Part shown: positions 16,649 to 25,988 of the stretch, one piece after another
How positions within the stretch are numbered: position 1 is the stretch's first letter
How the letters are laid out: each line of letters starts with the position of its first letter
Source: Bacteroidota bacterium
Lineage (GTDB): Bacteria > Bacteroidota > Bacteroidia > Flavobacteriales_D > Sanyastnellaceae
Direction: 5' to 3'
Length of the DNA stretch: 64,000 nucleotides
Assembly: GCA_002746975.1 (NCBI GenBank)
Contig: NVXE01000001.1
Coordinates: forward strand, 155,302 to 219,301
The notes under the pieces: model-generated
Told to the model about the DNA's origin: nothing
Database searches by the model: none
Seen by the model: only the letters and a program-made list of their open reading frames with translations
Translations under genes and position numbers: made by a program

Positions 16649-18612
16649 TGAGGCATTATTACTAATCGTTTTCCTGAAATAAATTTATCTGTTGAATGAC
16701 TAGAGCTTGATATCATACTAACCCAATAAACCCCACTTGGAAGTTCGTTTGTATCTATAGTCACTGTCCCTGGCTGGGAGATATTCCCCTGTTTGAGTTC
16801 ACTTCCACTCATAGAAAAGAGCTTCCAACTTAGGGCTTCATACGCTTTAAATGACACTACACTTGCTGCTGGGTTAGGGTAAAGTTCCGAAGAAATAACT
16901 TGTGAGGTAGAAACCGATATCTCATTTAGATTTGTAAATGGATTTTCTTTTCCGGCTCTTAATACAGGATGAATCATTACAGAACCTGCTATTTCGGAGG
17001 CAGCCCAATTGCTTCCTGGACCTAGTTTATAATGTAGGTTTCCCGCATTTGCATTTGTGTTTTTGTCAAGCCCTATGTTCAACCTATCGACTTCTTGTTG
17101 AATAAACCCTACATGAATTACACCACTTACACTAACTGGATGGTCGTATGGATAATAAGCAAATTTATCGTACCCATCAGTGAAATATTGAGGTGAATGA
17201 AATAGATACATAGTGTCGATTTGTTCTCCTGGAACTCCTGCATCATCAGACCAAACTTTTAATACAAATGTTTCTTGCTCTGCATTATCATAAAATGGCG
17301 TGAAGTGAATCAATAAACCATCTAGTGTATCAGGAATTGCCAGTGGATAACGAACGGCTAACTGTCCCCCAGCTGCCTCTAGAGCATAAGCTTTCTCCGC
17401 AGAGCCGTCATCATAAGCGTAATAGTTATCGAAAACTTGTGTAAATCCTATACTATCGTTATCAAATACATATGTTTGGTTTGTGTAATATCCAACTTCC
17501 GCCTCCCATAACGATACTTTAAATTCCGCAGTAGAATCAGATAAAGCAGGATCAAATATTATTGATGCTTCGTTTCCTGAAGAGTTATATAAATCCGCCA
17601 AAAATTCTGTAGAAAAGGGGCCTTGTGTAACACTAACATTTTGAATAAACTGGTTTTCAAAAGCAATGGGCAAGGATTCACCTAGTTGTATGGAAATTCC
17701 AGTGTTTTCTTGATTATTAGGACCTGAACCGAAGTTATTACAAACAATAACAAGTGTGTCGTGCATATAAAACTCGGGATTATCTGAGTAATGAGTCCAT
17801 GGCATAGATGAAAATGATCTCAAAAGCGAATAAGCTGGTTCTTGAAAGGCTAATTCCTCTAAAGGATTTCCTGTAATACCATTTTCAGATACAAAAACAT
17901 AGTCTATATGCCATAGGTCAGCATTCCCCATTAGAGTGCCATAGTTTCTGAATCTAAATTGAAATGCATTATGAAGGTAAATTCCGTCAGAGATAGGTAT
18001 CACAACTTGAGTGAATGTATCAACAGGAACACCTCCTACCTGATCCCATACTCTTGTCCAAATATCTCCTTCAGCTCCTATAGATTTAAACTCAACTATC
18101 AATGTGTCACTACCTTCATCTGGTGCATTTCCTAATCCTCCTCCCTCATGCCAAAAAGAAAGTGTCACCCCATCATCTACTGTCAATCCTCCCAATAAAA
18201 TCTTTCTAGAAGTTAAAGTATCAGCCCATCCATGAGCATCAATACTGTTAAAGACATAAGGATATCCTCCCGAATCTAACCCATCAAGAGTAGCCACTCC
18301 TATGGTCGGTGGATTGATGGCAAAGGTATTCGTTCGTCTTACAGGACTGGAATCCCATCGAACTAGTTCAGGTCTGTCTAATCCCGATTCCTCATAAAAA
18401 CTCGGCCATGCAAAATCATCCAAAAAAGGGAGTCCCATTGCTGGACTACCTCCTCTAACTTGAATATTTAAAGAAGGTAATGTCGAAGTATCGTCAATAG
18501 AAATATTTGGCATAAAAATCAAATCCCTTTCTACTTCTTGCGAAAGAACAGACGTAGAAAGTACTACAGCAAAAAGTAAAGTGACGAAATTTATTTTATG
18601 TATTTTAATCAT
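16645..18612 (-). CDS. secreted protein with T9SS C-terminal sorting domain
   Basis: The 655-residue protein has a signal peptide (core FVTLLFAVVLSTSVLS, cleavage before QEVER) and a type-A T9SS sorting domain at the C-terminus (about 570-655): the start motif LYPNPAASVVSF, a middle WKLFSMSGSEL and the closing LPSGVYWVSM segment. The body has jelly-roll-like beta segments and resembles metalloprotease-associated or adhesin-type extracellular modules, but I recognise no catalytic motif. It should be exported through the T9SS core encoded nearby. It overlaps rluD by 4 bp, an unusual coupling of a secreted protein with an RNA-modifying enzyme that more likely reflects compact packing than shared function. 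Confidence 0.85.
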   Translation of the reverse strand: MIKIHKINFVTLLFAVVLSTSVLSQEVERDLIFMPNISIDDTSTLPSLNIQVRGGSPAMGLPFLDDFAWPSFYEESGLDRPELVRWDSSPVRRTNTFAINPPTIGVATLDGLDSGGYPYVFNSIDAHGWADTLTSRKILLGGLTVDDGVTLSFWHEGGGLGNAPDEGSDTLIVEFKSIGAEGDIWTRVWDQVGGVPVDTFTQVVIPISDGIYLHNAFQFRFRNYGTLMGNADLWHIDYVFVSENGITGNPLEELAFQEPAYSLLRSFSSMPWTHYSDNPEFYMHDTLVIVCNNFGSGPNNQENTGISIQLGESLPIAFENQFIQNVSVTQGPFSTEFLADLYNSSGNEASIIFDPALSDSTAEFKVSLWEAEVGYYTNQTYVFDNDSIGFTQVFDNYYAYDDGSAEKAYALEAAGGQLAVRYPLAIPDTLDGLLIHFTPFYDNAEQETFVLKVWSDDAGVPGEQIDTMYLFHSPQYFTDGYDKFAYYPYDHPVSVSGVIHVGFIQQEVDRLNIGLDKNTNANAGNLHYKLGPGSNWAASEIAGSVMIHPVLRAGKENPFTNLNEISVSTSQVISSELYPNPAASVVSFKAYEALSWKLFSMSGSELKQGNISQPGTVTIDTNELPSGVYWVSMISSSSHSTDKFISGKRLVIMPQ

Positions 18613-18621
18613 CTATTTCTA

Positions 18622-19389
18622 TTATTTACTATTCTTCAAGACCAAATCTACTGATGTTCCCGCTTTTACAAAACCCGAGGAAGAGGATGGATATTGGCGA
18701 ACAATTCTTGCCATTAGTGTATCTTGAGCTGAAAAAACAGAATCACCATATTCAACGTAGCCAAGAGAAAGTGACGACTTGGCTAAAGCCACTGTAGCTT
18801 CTTTAAGTGTGAGTCCTGATAACCAAGGAATCATCACCTTAACGTTTGAAGACTTCCCCACAACAAGAGTTATCTTAGAATCACGTTGCCGCCTATCGTC
18901 GGGTGCAAGAGAAATCCCTCTTGACTCAACTCTCACAACTTTTCCTTCTAGGATTAAATTAGGCTCGAACTTTTCTTTAACTTTAAATCCCTTTGATTCA
19001 AGAATATTTAATGCCAAACGGGCATCTTGCCCCTCAAAAACTGCAATACGTTCGTCAGGAGGTGTTACGCGAAATGTAGTTAAATAGACTGGTCGCCCGC
19101 TTTTTACAGAACTCCCCGCAGGAGGAGATTGCTCTAAAATAGAACCTGGAACTGCTGAGGAGCTATAAACTGAGTCCAGGTGTATAGGGACTAGTTCTAA
19201 CTCTTCAAGTACATTGAACGCTTCGTCCTTAGATAAAGAAGTCACGTCAGGAACTGAACATTCCGACCAAGGGCGGCTATTTATTTGAAGAAATAACATG
19301 CTTCCTCCGATTAGTACAATCCAAGTTATCCCTACAACCAAAACGGTTTTCAGGAAAGTTCTACTAAATACAAATCGGCGCAAACTCAT
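18622..19389 (-). CDS. PASTA-domain membrane protein
   Basis: The 255-residue protein has one N-terminal transmembrane helix (about 14-31, VLVVGITWIVLIGGSMLFL) and three extracytoplasmic PASTA repeats: about 40-108 (VPDVTSLSKDEAFNVLEEL), 110-180 and 182-252 (IPWLSGLTLKEATVALAKS). PASTA domains bind muropeptides or the D-Ala-D-Ala end of peptidoglycan in kinases and PBPs. Here no kinase or PBP domain is attached, so it is probably a cell-wall sensor or scaffold. It lies 9 bp upstream of the T9SS cargo gene and 28 bp after purL, on the same strand. Confidence 0.88.
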   Translation of the reverse strand: MSLRRFVFSRTFLKTVLVVGITWIVLIGGSMLFLQINSRPWSECSVPDVTSLSKDEAFNVLEELELVPIHLDSVYSSSAVPGSILEQSPPAGSSVKSGRPVYLTTFRVTPPDERIAVFEGQDARLALNILESKGFKVKEKFEPNLILEGKVVRVESRGISLAPDDRRQRDSKITLVVGKSSNVKVMIPWLSGLTLKEATVALAKSSLSLGYVEYGDSVFSAQDTLMARIVRQYPSSSSGFVKAGTSVDLVLKNSK

Positions 19390-19417
19390 TAATTTATCTT
19401 TTCAGTTTTTTTTGAGT

Positions 19418-21670
19418 TTAAAGATCTAAAGCCTCTTCAAATCCGTTATCGTAATATGCTCTAAGCTCAGAAGTAAATCCGAAATGCTGCTCGTCTATTT
19501 CTATTTTCCCTTTTGTAACGTGACCTAGGAGCACGGCACTGACTTTATTCTCGTCGCAGATGTCGAAAAAGTCGTCCTGATCTTGTTCAGACAAGGTGAC
19601 AATTATTCTTCCCTGAGCTTCCCCGAAGAGGAATCCGTCAATACGTAGTTCGTCATCGGAAACGATATCGAAGCCTAGCATTTCCGGCATAGCCATTTCT
19701 AGGAGAGTCGTGAATAGACCTCCGTCGCTTACGTCGTGAGCGGCATTTACGAGTCGTTTATCGATTAAATCTCTGATACAAGCATGAAGTGCCACCTCGC
19801 TTTCCAGGTTGAACTTCGGAGCGGGCGAATTTTTCACCCCCACCATATTCGCTAAGTACTCAGACGAGTTTATACAGTCCGACATATCTCCGAGATGGAA
19901 TATCAAGTCGCCTTTCTTCTTAAAATTCAAAGACATATGCTTATCACGGTCCTGAATAATCCCTACCATTCCGATAGTCGGAGTGGGAAATACTGCTTGG
20001 GCTGTGCCGTCGGCATTTGCTGTTTGGTTATAAAAACTAACATTACCTCCTGTAACGGGAGTATTAAACTTCTCACAAGCTCGGCTCATACCTTTAATCG
20101 CACCCACGAATTGCCAGTACACCTCCTTATTGTAAGGGTTTCCGAAATTCAGGCAGTTAGTGATTGCTGAAGGTGTCGCACCAGTACAACTAATGTTTCT
20201 CGCAGCTTCAGAAACAGCAATTGCTGTTCCTACTTCTGGATCTGCTTGAACGTAACGTGCATTACAATCTACAGTAAGAGCAAGACCTTTTTTCGTTCCT
20301 CGAACAGAAACTACTCCAGCATCAGATGGACGATTCGTAGTTCTATTGAGTGTTCCTACCATGCTATCATACTGTTCCCAAACCCATTTCTTGGAAGCTA
20401 TGTTCGGAAGGCAGATTAGGTCGTGAGACAACTCGACACATTCTTCTAGTGTAGGAACAGGAACAGACGAGGGGTCGAAAGCCTGAGTTTCTGCAAACCA
20501 AGCCGGTTCTTCATACTCTCTTTCGTAAACAGGAGCTCCGCCCCCTAGAACGAGAGTAGAAGCTGGGACTTGGGCTACAAGTTCGTCAGCAACGTAGTAG
20601 TTTATTGTATCTCCCTCTGTCACCTCTCCGATAGGAACGGCGTGAAGATCCCATTTCGCGAAAATATCCTCTACAATCTTCTCTTTCCCCTGAGCTACTA
20701 CTACGAGCATTCTCTCTTGAGATTCTGAAAGTAGAATTTCGAACGGCTCCATATCTGCTTGGCGTAGTGGAACACGGTCGAGGTGTATATCCATTCCTAC
20801 ATCTCCTGCTGCGCTCATCTCTGAAGTAGAACAAGTGATACCGGCGGCGCCCATATCCTGCATACCTACGACAGCGTCCGTTTTTGCGAGTTCTAGCGAT
20901 GCTTCCATGAGGAGCTTCTCTTGAAACGGGTCGCCCACCTGAACGGAAGGAAGATCATTAGCACTGTCTTCAGTAATATCTTTCGAAGCGAAAGAAGCTC
21001 CTTGGATACCGTCCTTACCAGTGTCCGAGCCTACGATATAAACTTGGTTCCCCGGACCTTTTGCGGTAGCCGAAATAATCGAATCCGCATCCAATAGACC
21101 TACCGACATAGCATTCACAAGTGGGTTCACTTGATAGCAAGGGTCGAAAAAGACCTCCCCTCCTACTACTGGTATCCCAAAACTATTTCCGTAATCTCCG
21201 ATACCTTTTACAACGCCTTCAACTAACCATTTCGTACGTGGATGCTCTGGATCTCCAAACCGCAAGCTATTTAGCTGTGCGATAGGACGAGCTCCCATCG
21301 TAAAAATATCCCGATTAATACCACCTACTCCGGTAGCGGCACCTTGATATGGCTCTATCGCAGAGGGATGGTTATGGCTTTCTATCTTAAATGCGCACCC
21401 TATTCCATCACCTAAATCGATGATCCCGGCGTTCTCTTCGCCGGCTTTAACTAGCATTTGGTCTCCATCCTTCGGAAGAGTTTTAAGCCACTTAATCGAG
21501 TTTTTATAAGAGCAGTGCTCACTCCACATCACGGAGTAGATGCACATCTCCGTGAAATTCGGAATTCTACCGAGGATCTTCTCGATAGCTGCAAATTCAT
21601 CGGGGGTAAGCCCCATATCTTTCGCTTGCGCAAGAGTGGCGGGGGCTTGAGAGGCAGTCATAGTAGGCAT
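19418..21670 (-). CDS. purL: phosphoribosylformylglycinamidine synthase II (small PurL)
   Basis: The 750-residue protein is the small, PurQ/PurS-dependent form of FGAM synthase, the fourth step of purine synthesis. Typical motifs include [11 protein letters not shown] near residue 45, [21 protein letters not shown] near 97 (glycine-rich ATP/substrate site) and [16 protein letters not shown]. The length matches the family (about 720-760). The start MPTMTASQ has another Met at residue 4, and either is possible. Its codon use is somewhat more GC-rich than neighbouring secreted-protein genes, as for other housekeeping genes here. It runs divergently from dtd across an 88-bp gap. Confidence 0.96.
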   Translation of the reverse strand: MPTMTASQAPATLAQAKDMGLTPDEFAAIEKILGRIPNFTEMCIYSVMWSEHCSYKNSIKWLKTLPKDGDQMLVKAGEENAGIIDLGDGIGCAFKIESHNHPSAIEPYQGAATGVGGINRDIFTMGARPIAQLNSLRFGDPEHPRTKWLVEGVVKGIGDYGNSFGIPVVGGEVFFDPCYQVNPLVNAMSVGLLDADSIISATAKGPGNQVYIVGSDTGKDGIQGASFASKDITEDSANDLPSVQVGDPFQEKLLMEASLELAKTDAVVGMQDMGAAGITCSTSEMSAAGDVGMDIHLDRVPLRQADMEPFEILLSESQERMLVVVAQGKEKIVEDIFAKWDLHAVPIGEVTEGDTINYYVADELVAQVPASTLVLGGGAPVYEREYEEPAWFAETQAFDPSSVPVPTLEECVELSHDLICLPNIASKKWVWEQYDSMVGTLNRTTNRPSDAGVVSVRGTKKGLALTVDCNARYVQADPEVGTAIAVSEAARNISCTGATPSAITNCLNFGNPYNKEVYWQFVGAIKGMSRACEKFNTPVTGGNVSFYNQTANADGTAQAVFPTPTIGMVGIIQDRDKHMSLNFKKKGDLIFHLGDMSDCINSSEYLANMVGVKNSPAPKFNLESEVALHACIRDLIDKRLVNAAHDVSDGGLFTTLLEMAMPEMLGFDIVSDDELRIDGFLFGEAQGRIIVTLSEQDQDDFFDICDENKVSAVLLGHVTKGKIEIDEQHFGFTSELRAYYDNGFEEALDL

Positions 21671-21758
21671 ATAATCGGTTTAAAATGCTTCAATTTGAAT
21701 GTGTAAAGGTAACAACCTGAAGCTCCTTTTTATGAGTTTAACGCACTAACTTTCGCAA

Positions 21759-22208
21759 ATGAGAGCAGTTATTCAGAGGGTTAAAAATGCGTCAGTCACA
21801 GTTAATGATAAAATCATAGGCCAAACCTCGCTCGGCCTCCTTATTTTACTAGGCATTGAACACAACGACACTGAAGAAGACGTGGTAAAGCTCGCTAAAA
21901 AAATCGTGAGTTTACGGATATTTTCCGACGACGAAGGCAAGATGAATCTAAATGTCGATTCCGTAGATGGGGGTTTGTTAATAATATCTCAATTTACACT
22001 CCACGCTTCTACGAAAAAAGGGACGCGCCCTTCGTTCGTACGAGCTGCCCATCCCTCCCTTGCTATCCCACTTTACGAACGATTTATTTCGGAATGCCGC
22101 TCCATCTCTAACTCCCATGTAGAAACCGGAGAATTCGGCGCGGATATGTCAGTCTCACTAGTAAATTCCGGCCCCGTAACCATCATCATCGACACGAAAG
22201 AAACGTGA
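21759..22208 (+). CDS. dtd: D-aminoacyl-tRNA deacylase
   Basis: The 149-residue enzyme recycles mischarged D-aminoacyl-tRNAs and also removes Gly from tRNA-Ala. Both DTD motifs are present: SQFT at 77-80 (SQFTLHA here, with His where Tyr is usual) and NSGPVT at 136-141, which supplies the cross-subunit Gly-cisPro. Length and the MRAVIQRVKNASVTV start match the family. Just upstream, TAACTTTC followed by GC resembles a Bacteroidota -7 box, giving a very short leader. Beyond its stop the sequence is a patchwork of gene remnants. Confidence 0.95.
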   Translation: MRAVIQRVKNASVTVNDKIIGQTSLGLLILLGIEHNDTEEDVVKLAKKIVSLRIFSDDEGKMNLNVDSVDGGLLIISQFTLHASTKKGTRPSFVRAAHPSLAIPLYERFISECRSISNSHVETGEFGADMSVSLVNSGPVTIIIDTKET

Positions 22209-22214
22209 TTTAGA

Positions 22215-22358
22215 TTAGTAATCATGCACCCATAACTCGGTCTGTTCTCTCACCTGATCGAGAGACTGAAATATGTGAGCATCGAGCACGCCTCTTCTGA
22301 ATGAACCATTAAACCTTTCAATTAATGCATTCTGCGTATGATTACCTTTTCCTGACTA
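22215..22358 (-). pseudogene. IS3-family transposase (OrfB) C-terminal remnant
   Basis: Reading the minus strand gives [20 protein letters not shown], then [20 protein letters not shown] and a stop. This matches the end of the rve integrase core of IS3-family (IS407/IS150-like) OrfB transposases, including the catalytic Glu in [12 protein letters not shown] just upstream and the premature TAA where DYN should continue show that only about 45 codons survive. No terminal inverted repeats or partner orfA were seen nearby. It marks past IS activity beside the remnant toxin gene. Confidence 0.8.
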
Positions 22359-22399
22359 ACGGTATTATTACTAGCCCGTTTAATGATTTTTATGGGAAT

Positions 22400-22589
22400 T
22401 TAATCACCATAATGAGAATGAGCACTTAACAGATAAACAGTAATTATTTCTTCTTTATTATAGTAAATTAACCTGTGCTTTTTATTGATCCTACGTGAGT
22501 ACAAACTTTGCAAATCATGTTTTAACATTTCTGGCTGCTCTGTCCCGGTAGTCGGGTGCTCCATTAATTCATTAAGTAACTTCTCGATT
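22400..22589 (-). pseudogene. YoeB/Txe-family toxin remnant (N-terminus missing)
   Basis: The minus strand encodes IEKLLNELMEHPTTGTEQP, then EMLKHDLQSLYSRRINKKHR and an end LLSAHSHYGD before TAA at 22402-22400. This is the C-terminal two-thirds of a YoeB/Txe mRNA interferase. The positions corresponding to E. coli YoeB catalytic residues are kept: Glu in QPEML, Arg in YSRRI and His in SHYGD. About 25 N-terminal residues and the whole upstream antitoxin are missing. The frame instead continues into a copied piece of nadE with a stop at 22642-22640. An internal ATG at 22564 could give a 54-residue product, unlikely to be toxic. Confidence 0.8.
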
Positions 22590-22627
22590 TTATTGCCAGT
22601 CCCTACTACAAGGGCGTTTCGCTCGGC
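22584..22627 (-). repeat. 44-bp copy of internal nadE sequence
   Basis: Bases 22584-22627 match 32697-32740 inside nadE at 43 of 44 positions, in the same orientation. They encode the same peptide, AERNALVVGTGNKIE (NadE residues 128-142), in frame with the toxin remnant. The copies are about 10.1 kb apart. Confidence 0.9.
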
Positions 22628-22687
22628 TCGGCGTTCCGTTTAGAGCACTTACAGGGAGCTGATCTTATTTTATGACCCCTTCAACAG

Positions 22688-24313
22688 CTACTTCACAATA
22701 GTAACCTGAACGGAATCGAGAAGTTTCGAGCCTGATATCCAGGCAAGGACATAATTTCCAGAGGATAGATTTTCCAAAGATATTGATATTTTAGAATCTC
22801 TTACACGGGGACCCGAAAGTTCAGATACTTTAAGACCAGCCATATTGTAAAGTTGAAGGGTTGAGCCCTCAGGGACACTGAAGTTCTCAGGAAAATTAAA
22901 ATCAATCGAACAAACCTTAGATGCAGGATTAGGAAACACTGTCATCACAGATTCTAGACCTATAATGTATTCCTCTACACCGTCAAATAATTGACAATCG
23001 GGCTCTAAGCAACCGAAGCCATCTACTTTCACAATCCACGGGTCGTAACCTTCGTTTATAATGAGTGCTCTTCCTCCTAAAAGATATCCTTCATAATTAG
23101 ATTTAACACCACTAAAAAATTCATGTTTTGTTTCAGAATTGTTTGGATGTCCGACAATATTTTCATCGTAATATGAATATTTACGAGACCACAAAACGTC
23201 CCTATTTAAATCAAGTTTCATAAGGAAACCACACAATTTCGACTCCTCTCCAGAAATTTCAGGCGCACTACCGAAAATCAATAATCTTTCATCATCGACA
23301 ATAAATCCGTGATGGTCAACTTCATCGCCTTGAAAATATTCCTTTCTAGGCCCAATTTCAATTAATTCACCATTACCTAGTTCTTGGATAGTCGTAGTTA
23401 GTAATGTACGTTGACCATCTATTTCCGAGGAGTTAAGCGAAGCAATAACTACTATTTCCCCTCCAAATTCAGTAGCAAGAGCTTCGTCGAAATCTCCCAA
23501 CCCTCCGAATAATATCCTCCCCACTTCATTTCCATTTGCATCCGCTTTGATTATGGCAACATCCCCACCATTTGAAACGATGTGCGTGTACATACTTAAC
23601 CAAAACCCATCATCTACTGAGGGCTCTATTGCTCTTCCTTCATATGTGTCTAAATAAGTCTGAGTCCAAAGAATATGACCCGTATCATCAATTTTCCACA
23701 TTGCACCTTCACATTCAACTCCAGAAGTTATAGGCGCATCACAGTATATCCCTGATATGTGATACGTAGGGTCATCGTTAATATTCTTCATAATATCTAA
23801 ACCCATATGGTCCGTAAATACGGAGTCATATACTAACTTTTCTAATACAACACCATTATAACCTAAAACCAGAACACTTTCCTTAGGAAAATAGGGGTCG
23901 GTTAGAGTTAAATCTTCTTCATGAAAAAGAACAATAGATTTATTAAGGTGGTCTCTTTGACTAGTATTCCCACCTCCTTTCATGAATTTAGTTTGATGAT
24001 TCAGAGTAGAATCATTATATAATAATCTATAATTTGGCTGACCGAAGTAATAATGCCCCATGCCATACGTTTCAAATGAATGAGTGTTAGGGTTATAGTT
24101 CTGACCTACTGTTAGAAAGTAAAGCCCGGGAAATGGAATAGGTAAGGCATGCACTGAATGTATACTTCCAAGTTCTAAATATTCTATTATTTCTGGATCC
24201 TCATTATTTACTGAAAATAATGGCGTTATTTCATTAAACGTAATAACCTGAGAATACAGCTTGGAGAGGCTAGGTGTGACAACAAGTAATAAGATTAAAT
24301 AAAGTTTATTCAT
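22688..24313 (-). CDS. secreted T9SS cargo, WD/propeller-like, paralogue of the gene at 24325
   Basis: The 541-residue protein has a signal peptide (LYLILLLVVTPSLSKLYS, cleavage before QVITF) and a C-terminal type-A T9SS sorting domain (VFPNPASKVCSIDF, LYNMAGLKVSEL, SSGNYVLAWISG). The body contains repeated segments of the kind IIKADANGNEVGRILFGGLG and IDDTGHILWTQTYLDT, a pattern of secreted beta-propeller proteins in this phylum. It is a close tandem paralogue of the next gene: mature domains share an ordered set of segments, and the last 80 residues are almost identical. It is the last of three same-strand cargo genes, with an 11-bp gap to its neighbour. Its ligand is unknown. Confidence 0.85.
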   Translation of the reverse strand: MNKLYLILLLVVTPSLSKLYSQVITFNEITPLFSVNNEDPEIIEYLELGSIHSVHALPIPFPGLYFLTVGQNYNPNTHSFETYGMGHYYFGQPNYRLLYNDSTLNHQTKFMKGGGNTSQRDHLNKSIVLFHEEDLTLTDPYFPKESVLVLGYNGVVLEKLVYDSVFTDHMGLDIMKNINDDPTYHISGIYCDAPITSGVECEGAMWKIDDTGHILWTQTYLDTYEGRAIEPSVDDGFWLSMYTHIVSNGGDVAIIKADANGNEVGRILFGGLGDFDEALATEFGGEIVVIASLNSSEIDGQRTLLTTTIQELGNGELIEIGPRKEYFQGDEVDHHGFIVDDERLLIFGSAPEISGEESKLCGFLMKLDLNRDVLWSRKYSYYDENIVGHPNNSETKHEFFSGVKSNYEGYLLGGRALIINEGYDPWIVKVDGFGCLEPDCQLFDGVEEYIIGLESVMTVFPNPASKVCSIDFNFPENFSVPEGSTLQLYNMAGLKVSELSGPRVRDSKISISLENLSSGNYVLAWISGSKLLDSVQVTIVK

Positions 24314-24324
24314 TGTAATACAAA

Positions 24325-25986
24325 TTATTTAGCCACTGTTATCTGAACCGAATCGAGAAGCTTTGAGCCTGAAATCCAGGCAAGAACATAATTTCCAGAA
24401 GATAGATTCTCCACAGACATGGATATTTTAGAATCTCTTGCACTGGGACCAGACAGTTCAGAAACCTGAATACCACTCATATCGTAAAGCCGAAGATATG
24501 AGCCATCGGGAACACTAAAGTTCTCAGGATAATTAAAGTCAATTGAACAAATGTTAGACACTGGGTTAGGGTAAACGGTCATTACGGATTCTAAGCCTAC
24601 GATGTATTCATTTACTCCAGTAATATTTTGACATCCGGGCTCTAAGCACCCGAAGCTATCTACTTTAACTAGCCATGGAAAGTATTGAAAAGGACTAACT
24701 CTCAAAACATTACCACCAAGAATATATCCTCCATCAAGAGTTTTTGCTCCTGTAAAAAATCTGTGCTCCGTGTCAGAATTATTGGGATGCCCCACGATAT
24801 TATCATCAAAATACCTATATACTCTAAGCCACAATAATTCTCTTTCAGCATCTAATTTTAATAATATACCTCCATTAGTAATTTCATTTGTGGCATAATT
24901 AGGAGGATCTGCATAATTAATTTTTCCACCAAAAATTAAAAGCCCGCTATCTTCAATAATATATCCAGAATAGAATATTCGCTCAGCTGTGCCATATTCC
25001 TTTCGGGGTCCGATTTCAATAAGTTGCCCACTTGGTTCTATCTGTATTGTTGTGGTAAATAATGTCCTTTGACCTTCAATTTCATCTGAAGAAACAGACC
25101 CGATGACAATTACTTCTTCACTTAATTGAAATGCAATAACATCATCACCATTTCCTAGGCCTCCAAATAATATTCGACTTTCCTCATTGCCAAACTGATC
25201 TGTCTTAATAATTGCAATATCCTCACCATTAGTGGTGGTATTAACTTTCATGCTTAACCAAAAACCTAGATCATGATCTGGTTCAATCGCCATCCCTTTT
25301 TGAGTATCTAAATATGTTTGAGTCCAAATAATTTGTCCAGTAGAATCTGTTTTCCACATTGATCCTATTGAACTACCATTAGGCGAATCACTATATTCTC
25401 CTGTTAAGTAATAAACTGGATCATTATTGACATTCTGCATAATATCGACACCCTTATGTTCAGTGTAAACAGAGTCGTAAATGAGCTTGTTAATTACCTG
25501 CCCTGCATCATTGACTATTAATATACTTCGTTTTGAATAGTTAGTTTCTGATGAAGGGCTCTCGTATTCGTATAATGGCACAGTTATATTGTCGTTATGA
25601 TTTCTTTGACGTCTATTAGCCCCTGTTTCTTCAGGCTGCATACTCTCTAAACTAATACTATCAATATATGAGATACCATACAATGGAAATCCAAGTTCGG
25701 AATATCTAAAGCTATTAACTCCATAAATAGGCTCCCCTGCAGTATAAGCCTTACTATGTAAAATAACTGTAAAGCCTGGCAAATTATTTACCATGGTTTC
25801 GTAAACAGAAGTTATTGTACCCGATTCTGGATAAGACATAGACCAAGGCTCATCAACATCGATTAGAAACACCGGTGTTATCCTGTTAAACGTGATAATT
25901 GAATCTTGTTCTTGAGAATAAGTCTTTGAAAAATTCGATAAAAATATTATTATAAAGAGTAGACTTGAACAATTTAAAAATCTCAT
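24325..25986 (-). CDS. secreted T9SS cargo, WD/propeller-like, paralogue of the gene at 22688
   Basis: The 553-residue protein has a signal peptide (core FLNCSSLLFIIIFLSN, cleavage near SQEQD) and a type-A T9SS CTD (VYPNPVSNICSIDFNYP, LYDMSGIQVSEL, SSGNYVLAWISG). It shares with the protein at 22688 an N-terminal ITFNRITPVFLI-type start, the WKTDSTGQIIWTQTYLDTQ segment, the IIKTDQFGNEESRILFGGLG segment and the VDSFGCLEPGCQ stretch before the linker to the CTD. It is likely a secreted beta-propeller attached to the cell surface. It is separated by 2 bp from the large cargo gene upstream and 11 bp from its paralogue, so the three form one transcription unit. Confidence 0.85.
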   Translation of the reverse strand: MRFLNCSSLLFIIIFLSNFSKTYSQEQDSIITFNRITPVFLIDVDEPWSMSYPESGTITSVYETMVNNLPGFTVILHSKAYTAGEPIYGVNSFRYSELGFPLYGISYIDSISLESMQPEETGANRRQRNHNDNITVPLYEYESPSSETNYSKRSILIVNDAGQVINKLIYDSVYTEHKGVDIMQNVNNDPVYYLTGEYSDSPNGSSIGSMWKTDSTGQIIWTQTYLDTQKGMAIEPDHDLGFWLSMKVNTTTNGEDIAIIKTDQFGNEESRILFGGLGNGDDVIAFQLSEEVIVIGSVSSDEIEGQRTLFTTTIQIEPSGQLIEIGPRKEYGTAERIFYSGYIIEDSGLLIFGGKINYADPPNYATNEITNGGILLKLDAERELLWLRVYRYFDDNIVGHPNNSDTEHRFFTGAKTLDGGYILGGNVLRVSPFQYFPWLVKVDSFGCLEPGCQNITGVNEYIVGLESVMTVYPNPVSNICSIDFNYPENFSVPDGSYLRLYDMSGIQVSELSGPSARDSKISMSVENLSSGNYVLAWISGSKLLDSVQITVAK

Positions 25987-25988
25987 GG

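Larger units (their letters stand above)
22209..22687. other. intergenic relic region between dtd and T9SS cargo genes
   Basis: This 479-bp stretch holds no intact gene. From left to right it contains the IS3 transposase scrap, about 40 bp with stops in the remnant frames, the YoeB remnant, the nadE-like 44-mer, and about 60 bp with no recognisable signal up to the stop of the cargo gene at 22688. It is the left border of an accessory stretch that ends at nadE. Confidence 0.7.
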
